Source: Diplonema papillatum
Taxonomy: Eukaryota > Euglenozoa > Diplonemea > Diplonemida > Diplonemidae
NCBI GenBank assembly: GCA_030068145.1
Contig: JAPJBO010000562.1
Location: forward strand, 1 to 64,000
DNA: 64,000 nt
Direction of reading: 5' to 3'
Positions 30,398 through 40,047 of the stretch are shown in pieces. The translations under genes and the position numbers were made by a program. Positions within the stretch are counted from its first letter, which is position 1. Each line of letters starts with the position of its first letter. The notes beneath the pieces were generated by a model. The model made no database searches. It was not told the origin of the DNA and saw nothing but the letters and a program-made list of their open reading frames with translations.

Positions 30398-31603
30398 ATG
30401 ATGCGCGGCACCGTCGCTGCAGATGAGTACTTCATGGGGTTGGCGGGTGGGGAAGCCGTGCGGAGCAAGGACCCGAACCGGCAGGTCGGCGCGTGCCTCG
30501 TGCACGCCGGCGGCGTGAGCGTCGGCCACAACGGCTTCCCGCGCGGGAGCGCGTCTTTTCCTTGGGCCGGGAAGGACGACTTGCGGGGAGCCGGCTGGTC
30601 GCTCGACATCAACGACCGCGCTTTCCTCGCCACGAAGCACCCGTACGTCGTCCACGCGGAGATGGACGCCGTTTTGAACGCCCTCGCGCCGAACGGCCTC
30701 GAAGGCTGCACCCTGCGCGTGGAGACCTTCCCCTGCAACGAGAGTGCGAAGGTCATCATTCAATCCGGGGTCATCACCCGCGTTGTGTACCGAGACGACC
30801 CGCACCACAGCCACCCGTCCTCAGTCGCGTCCCGCCGCATGCTGGCCGAATGCGGTGTCGACACACTCTGCGCCGGGGGGGATGACTCCGCTCGGGCTTT
30901 GTCGAGTGAGCTCAACAACGCAAACCACCCTCATTCCACCGGCGCTGACGAAGAAATCGGCGCCTGCGTGTTGGACAGCCACGGCGGTCTGGTAGGTGTC
31001 GGATTCAGCAAAGCACCGCATGTATGTAGAGGTGGAGGCGCAAGGCCTGACGTTGCAGGTGAAAAAAGAGGCGCCGGTACCGGGCTCGAAGCCGGAACAC
31101 GGAGGGACTCTTTCATCGTGCACGCTGAGGCGGTTCTCGACGCGTTGGGCGTGGGTCGGCTGGCCGGCAGCGCGGTCTACGTGACCCACTTTCCGTGTGT
31201 CATGTGCGCGAAGCTGATCGTCCTGTCTGGGTGCGCCGAAGTTGTGTACCGCAGCGACCCGAAGCCCGACCGGCAGTCCTACATGGACTCGCGGGAGATG
31301 CTCAAAGCGAACGGCGTCCGCATCCGCGAGTCCAGCGGGGCACCCGAGGCCCCCTTTGGGGACCAGCAGCCCCCCCAAGAAGAGATCAAGGCAGGGGCGG
31401 TGGGAGCTCGCAGCTCTCCGGCGCGGAAGAACTACCGCAGGCGACCGATCCAAACCTCTTCGGCTGCTGGCCAGGGTGTCCGACGGTTCCATACATCGGC
31501 GGTCAGTCCCGCTGCGCCATCGATTGGCTACCGGCAGGTTCCGAGGATGACTGCAAACCGAGCATGGCTTTCGAAGAGTGCTCAGAAGTGCATGCTCTGC
31601 TGA
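30398..31603 (+). CDS. Two-domain deoxycytidylate deaminase-like protein
   Basis: 401 codons from ATG 30398. Cytidine/dCMP deaminases are zinc enzymes that hydrolyse the amino group of cytosine nucleotides and so feed dUMP/dTMP synthesis. Domain 1 (about 8-140) has EYFMGLA...RSKDPNRQVGAC as in dCMP deaminases, HAE at 86-88 and PCNES at 112-116, where the second Cys zinc ligand is Ser. Domain 2 (about 190-310) has HAE at 242-244 and PCVMC at 266-270, all ligands present. One intact and one ligand-deficient domain recalls CDADC1-type proteins, so domain 1 may be structural or regulatory. The Pro/Ser/Arg-rich C-terminus may be unstructured or spliced. Partial copies lie on both sides. Confidence 0.8.
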   Translation: MMRGTVAADEYFMGLAGGEAVRSKDPNRQVGACLVHAGGVSVGHNGFPRGSASFPWAGKDDLRGAGWSLDINDRAFLATKHPYVVHAEMDAVLNALAPNGLEGCTLRVETFPCNESAKVIIQSGVITRVVYRDDPHHSHPSSVASRRMLAECGVDTLCAGGDDSARALSSELNNANHPHSTGADEEIGACVLDSHGGLVGVGFSKAPHVCRGGGARPDVAGEKRGAGTGLEAGTRRDSFIVHAEAVLDALGVGRLAGSAVYVTHFPCVMCAKLIVLSGCAEVVYRSDPKPDRQSYMDSREMLKANGVRIRESSGAPEAPFGDQQPPQEEIKAGAVGARSSPARKNYRRRPIQTSSAAGQGVRRFHTSAVSPAAPSIGYRQVPRMTANRAWLSKSAQKCMLC

Positions 31604-31639
31604 CAAGCGCCGTTTCCGATTGTTGCACGGAACAAGGGC

Positions 31640-32230
31640 GGGGATTGCAGGTGAAAAAAGGAGGCACCAAATTCGGGATCGAAGCCGGAACACGGAAAGG
31701 CTCCTTCATCGTACGCTGAGGCGGCTCTCAACGCCTTGGGCGTGTGGTCGACTCGTCGCCAGCGCGGTCTACGTGACCCACTTTCCGTGTGTCATGTGCG
31801 CGAAGCTGATCGTCCTGTCTGGGTGCGCCGAAGTTGTGTACCGCAGCGACCCGAAGCCCGACCGGCAGTCCTACACGGACTCGCGGGAGATGCTCAAAGC
31901 GAACGGCGTCCGCATCCGCGAGTCCAGCGGTGCACACCAGGCCCCCTGTTCAGTGGGCCTGCAAAACAGCGCCAGAGCTTGCTCCGGGGAACAGCCGCCC
32001 TCCCCAGAGGAGATCAAGGCAGGGGCGGCGCGCGCTCGCAGCTCTCCGGCGCGGAAGAACTACCGCAGGACCGATCCAACCTCTTCGGCCGCAGGCCAGG
32101 GGTGTCCGACGGCTCCGTACGTGCGCCATCGATGGGCTACCGAGGGTGACTGCAAACCGAGCATGGCTTTCGAAGAGTGCTCAGAAGTGCATGCTTTGCT
32201 GACAAGTGCCGTTTTCCGTTGTTACACGGA
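31640..32230 (+). pseudogene. Truncated 3' copy of the deaminase gene (second domain)
   Basis: The segment repeats 31060-31640: GIEAGTRKGSFI, the HFPCVMCAKLIVLSGCAEVV motif block, then ARSSPARKNYRR and the tail. A one-base loss around the HAE region (TCATCGTACGCTGAGG) breaks the frame and destroys the His. The first domain is missing. This is the mirror case of the 5' copy at 29787. Confidence 0.85.
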
Positions 32231-32239
32231 AGCGCAAGG

Positions 32240-32345
32240 TGTTCTAGCCGTGTTGTGCATAAGTGCCTGGTCAACCTAGGAAGCAAACTCTTGCGCAACT
32301 GTGATTGGACAGTCGGGATGGCGGGCGGAGTCCCATTCAACAAAC
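32240..32345 (+). repeat. Dispersed repeat shared with SmB intron 1
   Basis: TAGCCGTGTTGTGCATAAG..GCCTGGTCAACC..GTGATTGGACAGTCGGGATG matches 56930-57040 with gaps. Non-coding. Confidence 0.6.
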
Positions 32346-32366
32346 GAAAAGGCAAATCATGTGGCT

Positions 32367-32476
32367 ACCCCCTGTGCCTCTTGCTTCGGCAGCTCGGCAG
32401 TTCCTACTATCTATCGTGCAACCCCCTGTGCCTCTTGCTTCGGCAGCTCGGCAGTTCCTACTATCTATTGTGCAGT
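32367..32476 (+). repeat. 55-bp tandem duplication
   Basis: CCCCCTGTGCCTCTTGCTTC...CCTACTATCTAT occurs twice at a 55-bp spacing with almost no differences. Confidence 0.9.
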
Positions 32477-32731
32477 CCATCGTCACTGACTGTTACTGCA
32501 TATCAAGTTCCAATTCCTACTACTACTGCTTTTTGCCAACTTACGCCCGCCGAAGACGGAGTAGTAGTGAGGCGACCGGATAGTTCCCGGAGAGACGGTC
32601 CCTGTACCCGTCTCCCTCTTTGTTGTTGTCTTGCGCGAGCTAGATTCTATAGACTGTTGCTGTATTTCGGACCACCTGTTTTAGCGTTTTTCACCCCTTC
32701 TTTCCCTTCCCGTTCCTCTACGAAAATTGTG

Positions 32732-33025
32732 TTACGTAAGCGCCAGCTTGGAAGGAAATGCTGCCAGACAGAGTACCGAAGAGACCAAGTGCTGTAGCTA
32801 CCGAACCACGTGTTGAACGGACGTGAGGTCATGCGGGTCTACCCCTACACGACAAATCACACAAACACAACAGGTCAAAGTCCTGAGTGAGAAAACAACA
32901 CACGGTGGTGTAAGCGAAGAACAAAGCAGATTGTGTTGTATCGATTTGCCCTTGTATTTGCCCCTTTACCTCTATATTTCCTCCCTTCCATTCGGAGTCG
33001 AAGCAGCTACGTCGAGTATTTTTGC
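32732..33025 (+). repeat. Repeat family B, near full length
   Basis: ACGTAAGCGCCAGCTTGGAA to GCAGCTACGTCGAGTATTTT. It ends about 145 bp upstream of the start codon at 33169 and may provide promoter or leader sequence for that gene. Confidence 0.75.
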
Positions 33026-33168
33026 CGTCTGGAAGGAAGGAACGGAAAGGGAGAAATCCACCGACAGGAACACCGAGAAAAAGAAAAAAGACGGGGCAAG
33101 ACCGTCGGCACGAAAAGTAAGGGCAAAACCACCTCCACCCCACCCTCACCCCCACCCACCCATCCAGC

Positions 33169-33525
33169 ATGCCTGGCAAGGTTGTCCCCCGTGAGCAGTG
33201 GCGGGCGCGGTCGAAGAAGAGCCGCGTGCAGCGCCTGCACAAGCAGAAGGGCCACAACCTGGCGAAGAACCTCGAAAAGGTCGAGAACCTGCAGTACCAG
33301 AAGGATCGCCTCGAGCGGGACAGGGAGCGGGTGGGCGAGGGCAGAGCCGTCGCAGGGCACCACAACCTGCCCGACCAGATCCTGAAGGCGGCGCCGAAGG
33401 CGAAGGCCGTGCGAGCAGCGGCAACGAGGCCGGCCGTGCGCCGCAACATGGTCATCGGGTTCCTCAACCACAACAACATCCGCAAGAAGCTGCAAGAAGC
33501 CTTCGCGGTCGAAGTCGACGAGTGA
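33169..33525 (+). CDS. Small basic, helical protein of unknown function
   Basis: 118 codons from an ATG directly preceded by CATCCAG, a good splice-acceptor context. The protein is strongly basic; residues about 15-60 (RSKKSRVQRLHKQKGHNLAK, then a stretch rich in Glu, Arg and Lys) should form a charged helix or coiled coil, followed by a Lys/Ala/Arg stretch and an acidic end, VEVDE. Composition suggests nucleic-acid or ribosome binding, but no family is recognised. Three further copies of its 3' half follow at about 400-bp spacing, each keeping the VEVDE-stop end. Confidence 0.6.
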   Translation: MPGKVVPREQWRARSKKSRVQRLHKQKGHNLAKNLEKVENLQYQKDRLERDRERVGEGRAVAGHHNLPDQILKAAPKAKAVRAAATRPAVRRNMVIGFLNHNNIRKKLQEAFAVEVDE

Positions 33526-33528
33526 ACA

Positions 33529-34743
33529 CGGCCGGCGAAGGAAGGTTCCGGCTGACCCAGAGACCGCTACCTGCCGCACCATGCGCGTGCTCTATGACTT
33601 GCAAGTAACCCCTTCATCGGGATTAAAGCGCTGGTTCGTACACCTGGTCGACCGCCGATGTTACTGTGAACAAACCAGCGTGCCGAGAGCAGGCGTGAAC
33701 CTGCAGTACGAAGGAGCGCCTCGAGCGGGACAGGGAGCGGGTGGGCGAGGGCAGGGCCGCAGGGCACCACAACCTGCCCGACCAGATCCTGAAGGTGGCG
33801 CCGAAGGCGAAGGCCGTGCGAGCAGCGGCAACAAGGCCGGCCGTGCGCCGCAACATGGTCATCGGGTTCCTCAACGACAGCAGAGCTGCAAGACGCCTTC
33901 GCGGTCGAAGTCGACGAGTGAACAAGGCCGGCGAAGGAAGGTTGCGGCCGACCCAGAGACGGCTACCTGTCGTCACGTGCTCTATGACTTGCAAGCAACC
34001 CCTTCATCGGGATTAAAGCGCTGGTTCGTACACCATACGCATACGGGTCGACCGCCTATGTTACTGTGAACAAACCAGCGTGCCGAGAAGAGCAAGCGTG
34101 AACCTGCAGTTCTGGAAGGAGCGCCTCGAGCGGGACAGGGAGCGGGTGGGCGAGCGCAGGGCTGTCGCAGGGCACCACAACCTGCCCGACCAGATCCTGA
34201 AGGCGGCACCGAAGGCGAAGGCCGTGCGAGCAGCGGCAACGAGGCCGGCCGTGCGCCGCAACATGGTCATCGGGTTCCTCAACCACAACAACATCCGCAA
34301 GCTGCAAGAAGCCTTCGCGGTCGAAGTCGACGAGTGAACACGGCCGGCGAAGGAAGGTTCCGGCTGACCCAGAGACCGCTACCTGCCGCGCATGGTGCTC
34401 TATGACTTGCAAGCAACCCCTTCATCGGGATTAAAGCGCTGGTTCGTACACCATACGCATACGGGTCGACCGCCGATGTTACTGTGAACAAACCAGCGTG
34501 CCGAGAGCAGGCGTGAACCTGCAGTACCGGAAGGAGCGCCTCGAGCGGGACAGGGAGCGGGTGGGCGAGGGCAGGGCCGCAGGGCACCACAACCTGCCCG
34601 ACCAGATGCTGAAGGTGGCGCCGAAGGCGAAGGCCGTGGTGCGAGCAGCGGCAACAAGGCCGGCCGTGCGCCGCAACATGGCATCGGGTTCCTCAACGAC
34701 AGCAGAGCTGCAAGACGCCTTCGCGGTCGAAGTCGACGAGTGA
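33529..34743 (+). pseudogene. Three tandem copies of the 3' half of the small basic gene
   Basis: Copies end at stops 33921, 34337 and 34743, each beginning near GTGAACCTGCAGT and covering ERLERDRERVGEGRA..HHNLPDQ..VRRNM..FAVEVDE. They lack the start codon and the first 40 codons. The first and third have small deletions that shift or shorten the NMVIGFLNHNN region; the second reads almost intact. Spacers carry a shared segment (TTCATCGGGATTAAAGCGCT, GATGTTACTGTGAACAAACC). The original gene and the middle copy share variants, as do the first and third copies. Confidence 0.75.
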
Positions 34744-34749
34744 ACAAGG

Positions 34750-35340
34750 CCGGCGAAGGAAGGTTGCGGCCGACCCAGAGACGGCTACCTGTCGTCACGT
34801 GCTGCTCTATGACTTGCACGCAAGCAATCTCTTCACGGGTCACCACCGATGTTACTGTGAACAAACCAGCATGCCCAAAACAGGGCATTCGCCGTGAATG
34901 ACAACGCATGGAATAGCAAGAGACCGATTGTCTTGACTCTCTTCGTTGGTCTCTGAACGGTCGTGCATGGGAATCTATCCGTTGACCTCCTCGTTCACAA
35001 CAGCAAACACTCGGAACAAGCTTCGAGACGCCTTCGCAGTAGAATCTCTCAGCAGTGGATACAAGAGCAGAAGTTGCAACCCTGTGTTCCCAAGGTGGAG
35101 TGGTGCCCTAGCAATGCAACCCACCGAACTCTTGCGGTTAAGGACCTATTCACAGCAATCCTGGAAGCAGTTTCACGATGCCTTGATGGGTGAAGACCTG
35201 CAGCTAAAGGCACACAAGTGCAGACCAACCCCTGAAGGCGGCGCTCATAGCCGAAGCCACGCTGGCTCAATATTCTGGGATTCCGGCTTCATCACTCAGA
35301 GCATTGATCTCACCGGGCCAGGAACGAGCCTGCTACAAGT
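34750..35340. other. Gene-free stretch
   Basis: The first 150 bp continue the 3'-copy spacer in decayed form. After that I see no repeat, RNA or coding signal that can be supported. Confidence 0.4.
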
Positions 35341-35344
35341 GACA

Positions 35345-35455
35345 TTTCTTGTTTGTGCGCACTTCTTTTTAACTTGTTTTAGGCTAGCGGGAGTGAGGAT
35401 AGTACGCTGCCGTCGATCGGGCTTCGTTCTTGACATCTCGCATCTGTTAGACAAA
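35345..35455 (-). repeat. Dispersed repeat D, inverted copy
   Basis: Diverged reverse complement of 862-985, recognisable by TTTGTGCGCACTTC, GAGTGAGGATAGTACGCTGC and GTTCTTGACATC. Confidence 0.6.
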
Positions 35456-35579
35456 GCAGAACCTGGGATGGTATGTGTCCCCACCCCACTGGACCAGACA
35501 AGCTCGGACTAGCGAAAACAACACGGCCGGGAGGGAATGCAGCACCATTCACTTCGAAGGCAGATTCGCTCTTCCGAGC

Positions 35580-35580
35580 G

Positions 35581-35613
<33 letters not shown>
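35580..35613 (+). repeat. Poly-A tract
   Basis: 33 consecutive A residues, possibly the tail of a retroposed sequence whose body is not recognisable here. Confidence 0.9.
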
Positions 35614-35616
<3 letters not shown>

Positions 35617-35619
35617 ACA

Positions 35620-36770
35620 CACCCCCCCATTATCTTGCCGCCTAGCTCTTTGTCTTTCCCCTTACCCCGCTCTCCACCCCCAGTGTGCTCGGTGCTTGGT
35701 GATCGCAAAAAAAGCCCTCTGCGTAATCGCTGGAAGGTACAGCCAGGGTGCCAGAGGCCCTGCGGCGTATGCCAAGGGGCTGTGGCTTAATGACACGCGC
35801 TGTACGAGCCCATCAGCGTGTCAGACTCGACTGCGAGTTTCTACTACCCGTCGTGAAATACGGACCAGAGAGAGTCCAACACATGTGCGAGAATATGACA
35901 CGAGGGAGGCACCCGTGCATCAGGGCACCTCTCGACGTCATCGTCACCCCAGCATTGCCGAGAGCGCTGCCAACACGATTTCTGCAAGACCGTCACAAGA
36001 CGGACGAAGGGATTCGAATGAGCTGTACAAAAAAAAAAGACAGGCGCTTCGTTTTGTTTGTGCGTGTCGGTTGATCGTTTTCCCACTTGTATTTACCCTG
36101 TGTGTATTCAGGTAAGGAATTTCTGATCAACCACCAAAACACGCTGCCTACGTATTTTTAGCCCGCACAATACATTGAAGGGCAACCCACAACATTGTTA
36201 GGTACTAAAAAAGGGGGGCAAACCGGCGGAGTCCGCAAAAACCGGCGGAGTCCTGCTTTCGCCTTACCCTTCCAACTCCGTAGTGGATTATGAATGTGTC
36301 GCTCAGAAATTGCAGTTCCAACTTGGACGTGTCGACGGCGCTCAAAGTTAGCTTGCTACGTGTGCTTTCCCCGGCTCACCAGAAGGTGACGCCGAAAAAG
36401 CGAAGCAAGTAAAAAAAGAAGAGAACAAAAAGAGGAAAAAAAAAGGGAGCCACCGCCAGCGGGCCCCGAGCACACCGAAGCCGCCATCACGTCATCACAC
36501 AGGGCCACCGCACCCACCTAGTTCCATGCTATTTGCAGCGTTGTTTTCCTTCTTTTCGCGTTCGGCTTGCGGCTGGCATGACCTCGCCTTGATGATCTCA
36601 AATGGTGGTGTTCGCATTCCACGGAAAGAATCGTTCGCGATTCAAGAAGAAGGGATGCCGATTAGAATGAGTATGAAATGACATGCCGCATGCTCAAAAG
36701 GCATGGAGGGAATGCAAAATGAATCGGTCATGTGCCAATGACAATGCAAAAGTCAAGACCGTTACTCTCC
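35620..36770. other. Gene-free stretch including dispersed repeat L, copy 2
   Basis: 36018-36212 is the reverse complement of 3058-3260 (GACAGGCGCTTCGTTTTGTT to TTAGGTACTAA). It is followed by a doubled ACCGGCGGAGTCC (36222-36254). The rest shows no supported gene. Confidence 0.5.
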
Positions 36771-36865
36771 CATGGACTCGTTCCAGATCCGAGTTAGCGT
36801 ACTCGTATGCGCTGGATGAAATGGTCAAGGTAATTGGGAAGACACGATGGTGAAATACAAAAATG
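36770..36865 (+). repeat. About 100-bp repeat, shared with 5850-5955
   Basis: CGTTCCAGATCCGAGTTAGC to GGAAGACACGATGGTGAAAT, almost identical to the copy upstream of the SSU rRNA fragment. No rRNA follows here. Confidence 0.6.
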
Positions 36866-36869
36866 TCAA

Positions 36870-37550
36870 TTCCGACGAGATAGTCCACAGCTGAAAACGA
36901 AGCCCCCTGGCCAGGGGAGGAACGAAGCAGGCCGCACTGTTTGGCATGGGGCTTGTCGATACACCCAGTCTGCCGCAGTAAAGTACATTACCCGACTCCC
37001 AGCCTCAATGGTCAACCGGTGACCCTAAAACACCGAACCATTAAACCACAGTAACGCTAGATACCCGGAATCCAATCCTTCTCCGGCCGGGCAAAGGTTC
37101 TTGCACGAGCTTCCTGCGCGAAAAACGTGGCAATCCCAGGGCTGCTTGGGACATGCCGGACAGGTTTGGGGGCTAGCTTGCTCGGACGTGCAGGCAGCAT
37201 CCCGGGGCAGTCAACCTTGTCCCAGCGTGTAGCGTCTCAACTGCGGTACGTCAGAGCTGGACATCTGGCGCTCTGCTGCGGTTAAGATGATAAACGACGA
37301 TGGTGATGGGAAGTGAGAGTTGATTTTGTTGCGCGTCAACAGAACCTTCTGTTTGTGCGGTTTAACCTACACTCGTTTTAGCTGTAACAAATACTGTCAC
37401 AAAGGAAGTAGAAAACGGTTGTCGCAGAAAACACACAGGCACGCAAAACTCCCAGGTTCTTAAGCGAAGTAGTTGAACTCGAAAACCCCGGAGTTTCAAG
37501 CGAACTTTCCCTCTAAAAAAGAGCAGGTACGGTGGCCCAACACCGAGGGA
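36870..37550. other. Gene-free stretch, leader region of the IF3-like gene
   Basis: Unassigned sequence. Near the right edge AACCCCGGAGTTTCAAGCGA (37483-37502) belongs to a short motif seen also at 28437, 29064, 48378 and 53030; its role is unknown. Confidence 0.35.
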
Positions 37551-37558
37551 GGGTGGGG

Positions 37559-38737
37559 ATGTCGGTTGGGCATGTGGCGTTCCGGCAGATCTGGTCTCGG
37601 GGTGCGAGGCGAGGGTACGCGACGCACCACCCTGCGTTCAAGCGGGACGACGCGATAGAGTGGGTCGGGCTGCACACGAGGACCAGCCACGCGGACTACC
37701 CGCCGTACATGCCGGTGGACGACGACGAAGAGCTGATGGACTTCACCGATCCGATGATGCGGCACGAGCGCTTCAACCGAGACCTGCGCATCAACCACCC
37801 CAACGAACGCCTCCTCTCGGACGCGCAGCGCGAGGTGCTGGAAGCGCGGCTGAACCGGCAGCTGGAGGGCAAGATCCGCGCGAAGGAAATCGAGCACCGA
37901 ATTGCGTCGCTCCTCGACGAGAGGAAGGCGGGCATCCGGTCGAAGATCCTCGTCGGCGACGAGATACCCGAAGCGGCAGCCCACGCGACGATCACGCACA
38001 TCGGCACCCTGGACGGCTTCGAGGAGGCCGTCGAGCCAGTGCGGCTGACCAGAGGCAAGGCGCTGCGGTACGCGGCGGAGCTGGACATGGCGCTCTGCGT
38101 GACGGGGTTTTCCGAGGACGGGACTGAGGCCGTCTGCCGCCTGCGGCACCTCAACGCGTGGTTGACTCGACGGGCGCGGGCGAGGATCGCGCTCGAAACG
38201 TCGCAGATGCAGGTAAACGCGGATCGAGAGCACGCTACCGTTGAGTACAGCATCCGCGCCCACATCGAGCAGGGGCACCTCGCCGAGAAGGGCATCCTCG
38301 TCTGCGACGACTTGCACGCCAAGCGGCGCGTGCGGATCACCGTGCGCAACTGCGTCTCGTGCCGAGACGCGGCGGAGCTGCTGCTACACGTGTGTTGGAC
38401 GGTGCACCAGATGTCGTTCGCGGGCGGCGGGAAGCCGGCTGCGGCGTTCTACATGGGTGCCCCGATGTTCGACCTGTTCGGCGCGTCGTCCGTGCTGACA
38501 CCCCTGGGCGAAGGCCGCAAGACGCAGCTCATCGACGCCCGGACGATGCTCGAACTCGGCAACGCCGTCCAGCAGGCCCGCGACGAGGAGTTCGAGAAAA
38601 ACGTGGCGGAAGCAGGTATGGCGCATTTCGTAGCATTTCAATATGGACGGGAGGGCGCGTGTGAAGTGGCAGCGCACGTCAGGGCAGTGCTGTCCGCACA
38701 CGTGCCGACGTCTGCGTCTGCGTATGCGACTGCTTAA
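37559..38737 (+). CDS. Probable mitochondrial translation initiation factor IF3-like protein
   Basis: 392 codons from the first ATG (MSVGHVAFRQIWSRGARRGY), which gives a basic, acid-free leader with RRGYATHH resembling a mitochondrial presequence cleavage region. A charged helical segment (about 70-130) precedes a stretch with VRLTRGKALRYAAELDMALC and then VCRLRHLNAWL. This matches the IF3 N-domain pattern, in which an Ala-Leu-x2-Ala helix is followed by Val-Cys-Arg and a short helix. The following EYSIRAHIEQGHL...KRRVRITVR may correspond to the C-domain, less clearly. IF3 binds the small ribosomal subunit and promotes initiator selection. A donor-like GCAG|GTATGG at 38612-38621 suggests that the last 40 codons may be intron read-through. 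Confidence 0.5.
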   Translation: MSVGHVAFRQIWSRGARRGYATHHPAFKRDDAIEWVGLHTRTSHADYPPYMPVDDDEELMDFTDPMMRHERFNRDLRINHPNERLLSDAQREVLEARLNRQLEGKIRAKEIEHRIASLLDERKAGIRSKILVGDEIPEAAAHATITHIGTLDGFEEAVEPVRLTRGKALRYAAELDMALCVTGFSEDGTEAVCRLRHLNAWLTRRARARIALETSQMQVNADREHATVEYSIRAHIEQGHLAEKGILVCDDLHAKRRVRITVRNCVSCRDAAELLLHVCWTVHQMSFAGGGKPAAAFYMGAPMFDLFGASSVLTPLGEGRKTQLIDARTMLELGNAVQQARDEEFEKNVAEAGMAHFVAFQYGREGACEVAAHVRAVLSAHVPTSASAYATA

Positions 38738-39165
38738 AAGGAAAAGCTGGGACTGACGGTGATTGTCGTAACCTGACTGACTGACATGACAGTCAGCCGT
38801 CTGCGTCTGCGTATGCGACTGCTTAAAAGGAAAAGCTGGGACTGACGGTGATTGTCGTAACCTGACTGACTGACATGACAGTCAGCCGTCTGCGTCTGCG
38901 TATGCGACTGCTTAAAAGGAAAAGCTAGGACTGACAGTGATTGTCGTAACCTGACTGACTGACATGACAGTCAGCCGTCTGCGTCTGCGTATGCGACTGC
39001 TTAAAAGGAAAAGCTGGGACTGACAGTGAATGTCGTAATCTGACTGACTGACATGACAGTCGGCCGTCTGCGTCTGCGTATGCGACTGTTTAAAAGGAAA
39101 AGCTGGGACTGACAGTGATTGTCGTAATCTACATGACAGCAGCCGTCTGTGTCTGCGTCTGCAGT
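38709..39165 (+). repeat. Tandem repeat, 89-bp unit, five copies
   Basis: GTCTGCGTCTGCGTATGCGA...TTAAAAGGAAAAGC...TGACTGACATGACAGTCAGC recurs at 38709, 38799, 38888, 38977 and 39067. The first unit overlaps the end of the open frame of the IF3-like gene and provides its TAA. Each unit ends in the short palindrome CTGACTGACATGACAGTCAG. Confidence 0.95.
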
Positions 39166-39281
39166 TTTTTGAACGTCGTCTGCAGACGCGTCTGCAGGCA
39201 ACACTGGCTCGAGCAAGCTAACACAGTGTGGATACGCCCAAACTACTTTCCGAACCCACAGGCGAGTCGCAACGGATAGCG

Positions 39282-39623
39282 ATGGAAGAGTCGCGCCGCC
39301 GCATGTTCTACGGTGTGCAGGAAGACTTCCTCTCCTCCAAGCTGAGGGACAACACCATCATCGCGAGCACAGACCCTTGGTCTCTGCCTGTGACCAACAG
39401 CGACTTGCAGACGATGGAGATCACGAACGCCATGCGTCTCGCCGGCCAGTCGCAGGAGCAGATCGACGAGTACACGGCCCCAATGGACTTCGGCGAGCAC
39501 AAGCTCATCAAGCCAGACGACTTGCGAGAGGCCACCATGGGCACAGCCTCGGATCATGACGTCGAACTGTCTCCAGGCCCCGATGGCAGCACGAGAATTA
39601 AGCCTTTTGCGCCCAACTCCTAA
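39282..39623 (+). CDS. Small protein of unknown function
   Basis: 113 codons from ATG 39282 (MEESRRRMFYGVQEDFLSSK) to FAPNS. The frame is open upstream to an AG at 39226 (AACACAG), so the ATG may be internal and this a terminal exon. The phase does not fit the candidate donor at 38615. The protein is acidic, with no domain or membrane segment recognised. A degenerate piece of its middle part lies just downstream. Confidence 0.45.
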   Translation: MEESRRRMFYGVQEDFLSSKLRDNTIIASTDPWSLPVTNSDLQTMEITNAMRLAGQSQEQIDEYTAPMDFGEHKLIKPDDLREATMGTASDHDVELSPGPDGSTRIKPFAPNS

Positions 39624-39669
39624 TAACAGCGCCGGGGTAGTCTAGTCGCGTGACCTTCGGTGGACTGCT

Positions 39670-39775
39670 TTCACCTCGATCCATTCAGGTGCGCGTTTGG
39701 TGCCGTTGCCTGTCAGCAACAGCGGCGTACAGACGAAGGAAATCGTCAACATCTGATCGAACAGAAGCTCTTGGC
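39670..39775 (+). pseudogene. Degenerate 3' copy of the small gene at 39282
   Basis: GCCGTTGCCTGTCAGCAACAGCGGCGTACAGACGAAGGAAATC (39700-39742, read in parts) aligns with CTGCCTGTGACCAACAGCGA... of the intact gene. No open frame remains. Confidence 0.5.
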
Positions 39776-39902
39776 CACCATGCCTTTCGCACACAGCTCC
39801 GGTGAAACAGTGCCGTGGTAGGCATGTGTACGACCTTCGGTTGCTGCGTACCATAATAGGCGTGTGAACCCCGACAATAAGGTGACGCTACAGGAAAAGC
39901 CT

Positions 39903-40000
39903 CAGATCGTGGTGAATCGTTTGGGTTAGAATGCAAAGAATCTGTGGCGATAATCTGTATCGCCGGCGGCGCGGTTATCTCTTCGCATGTGATGATGAAT
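39903..40000. repeat. 3'-end fragment of the Cys/His array element
   Basis: TTTGGGTTAGAATGCAAAGA through GGCGCGGTTATCTCTTCGCA, i.e. the array spacer plus the last codons of its minus-strand ORF. It is truncated on the 5' side of the element. Confidence 0.8.
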
Positions 40001-40047
40001 CGAGCTGGCATAGAGTAGGGAACCGTGAGTAAGCTGCACGGTGAAGT

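Noticed and set aside
38615..39230. Joining the IF3-like gene to the ORF at 39228 as one spliced gene
   Set aside because: The donor at 38615 leaves phase 1, but the open frame after the AG at 39226 needs phase 2; the alternative frame stops within 60 bases.
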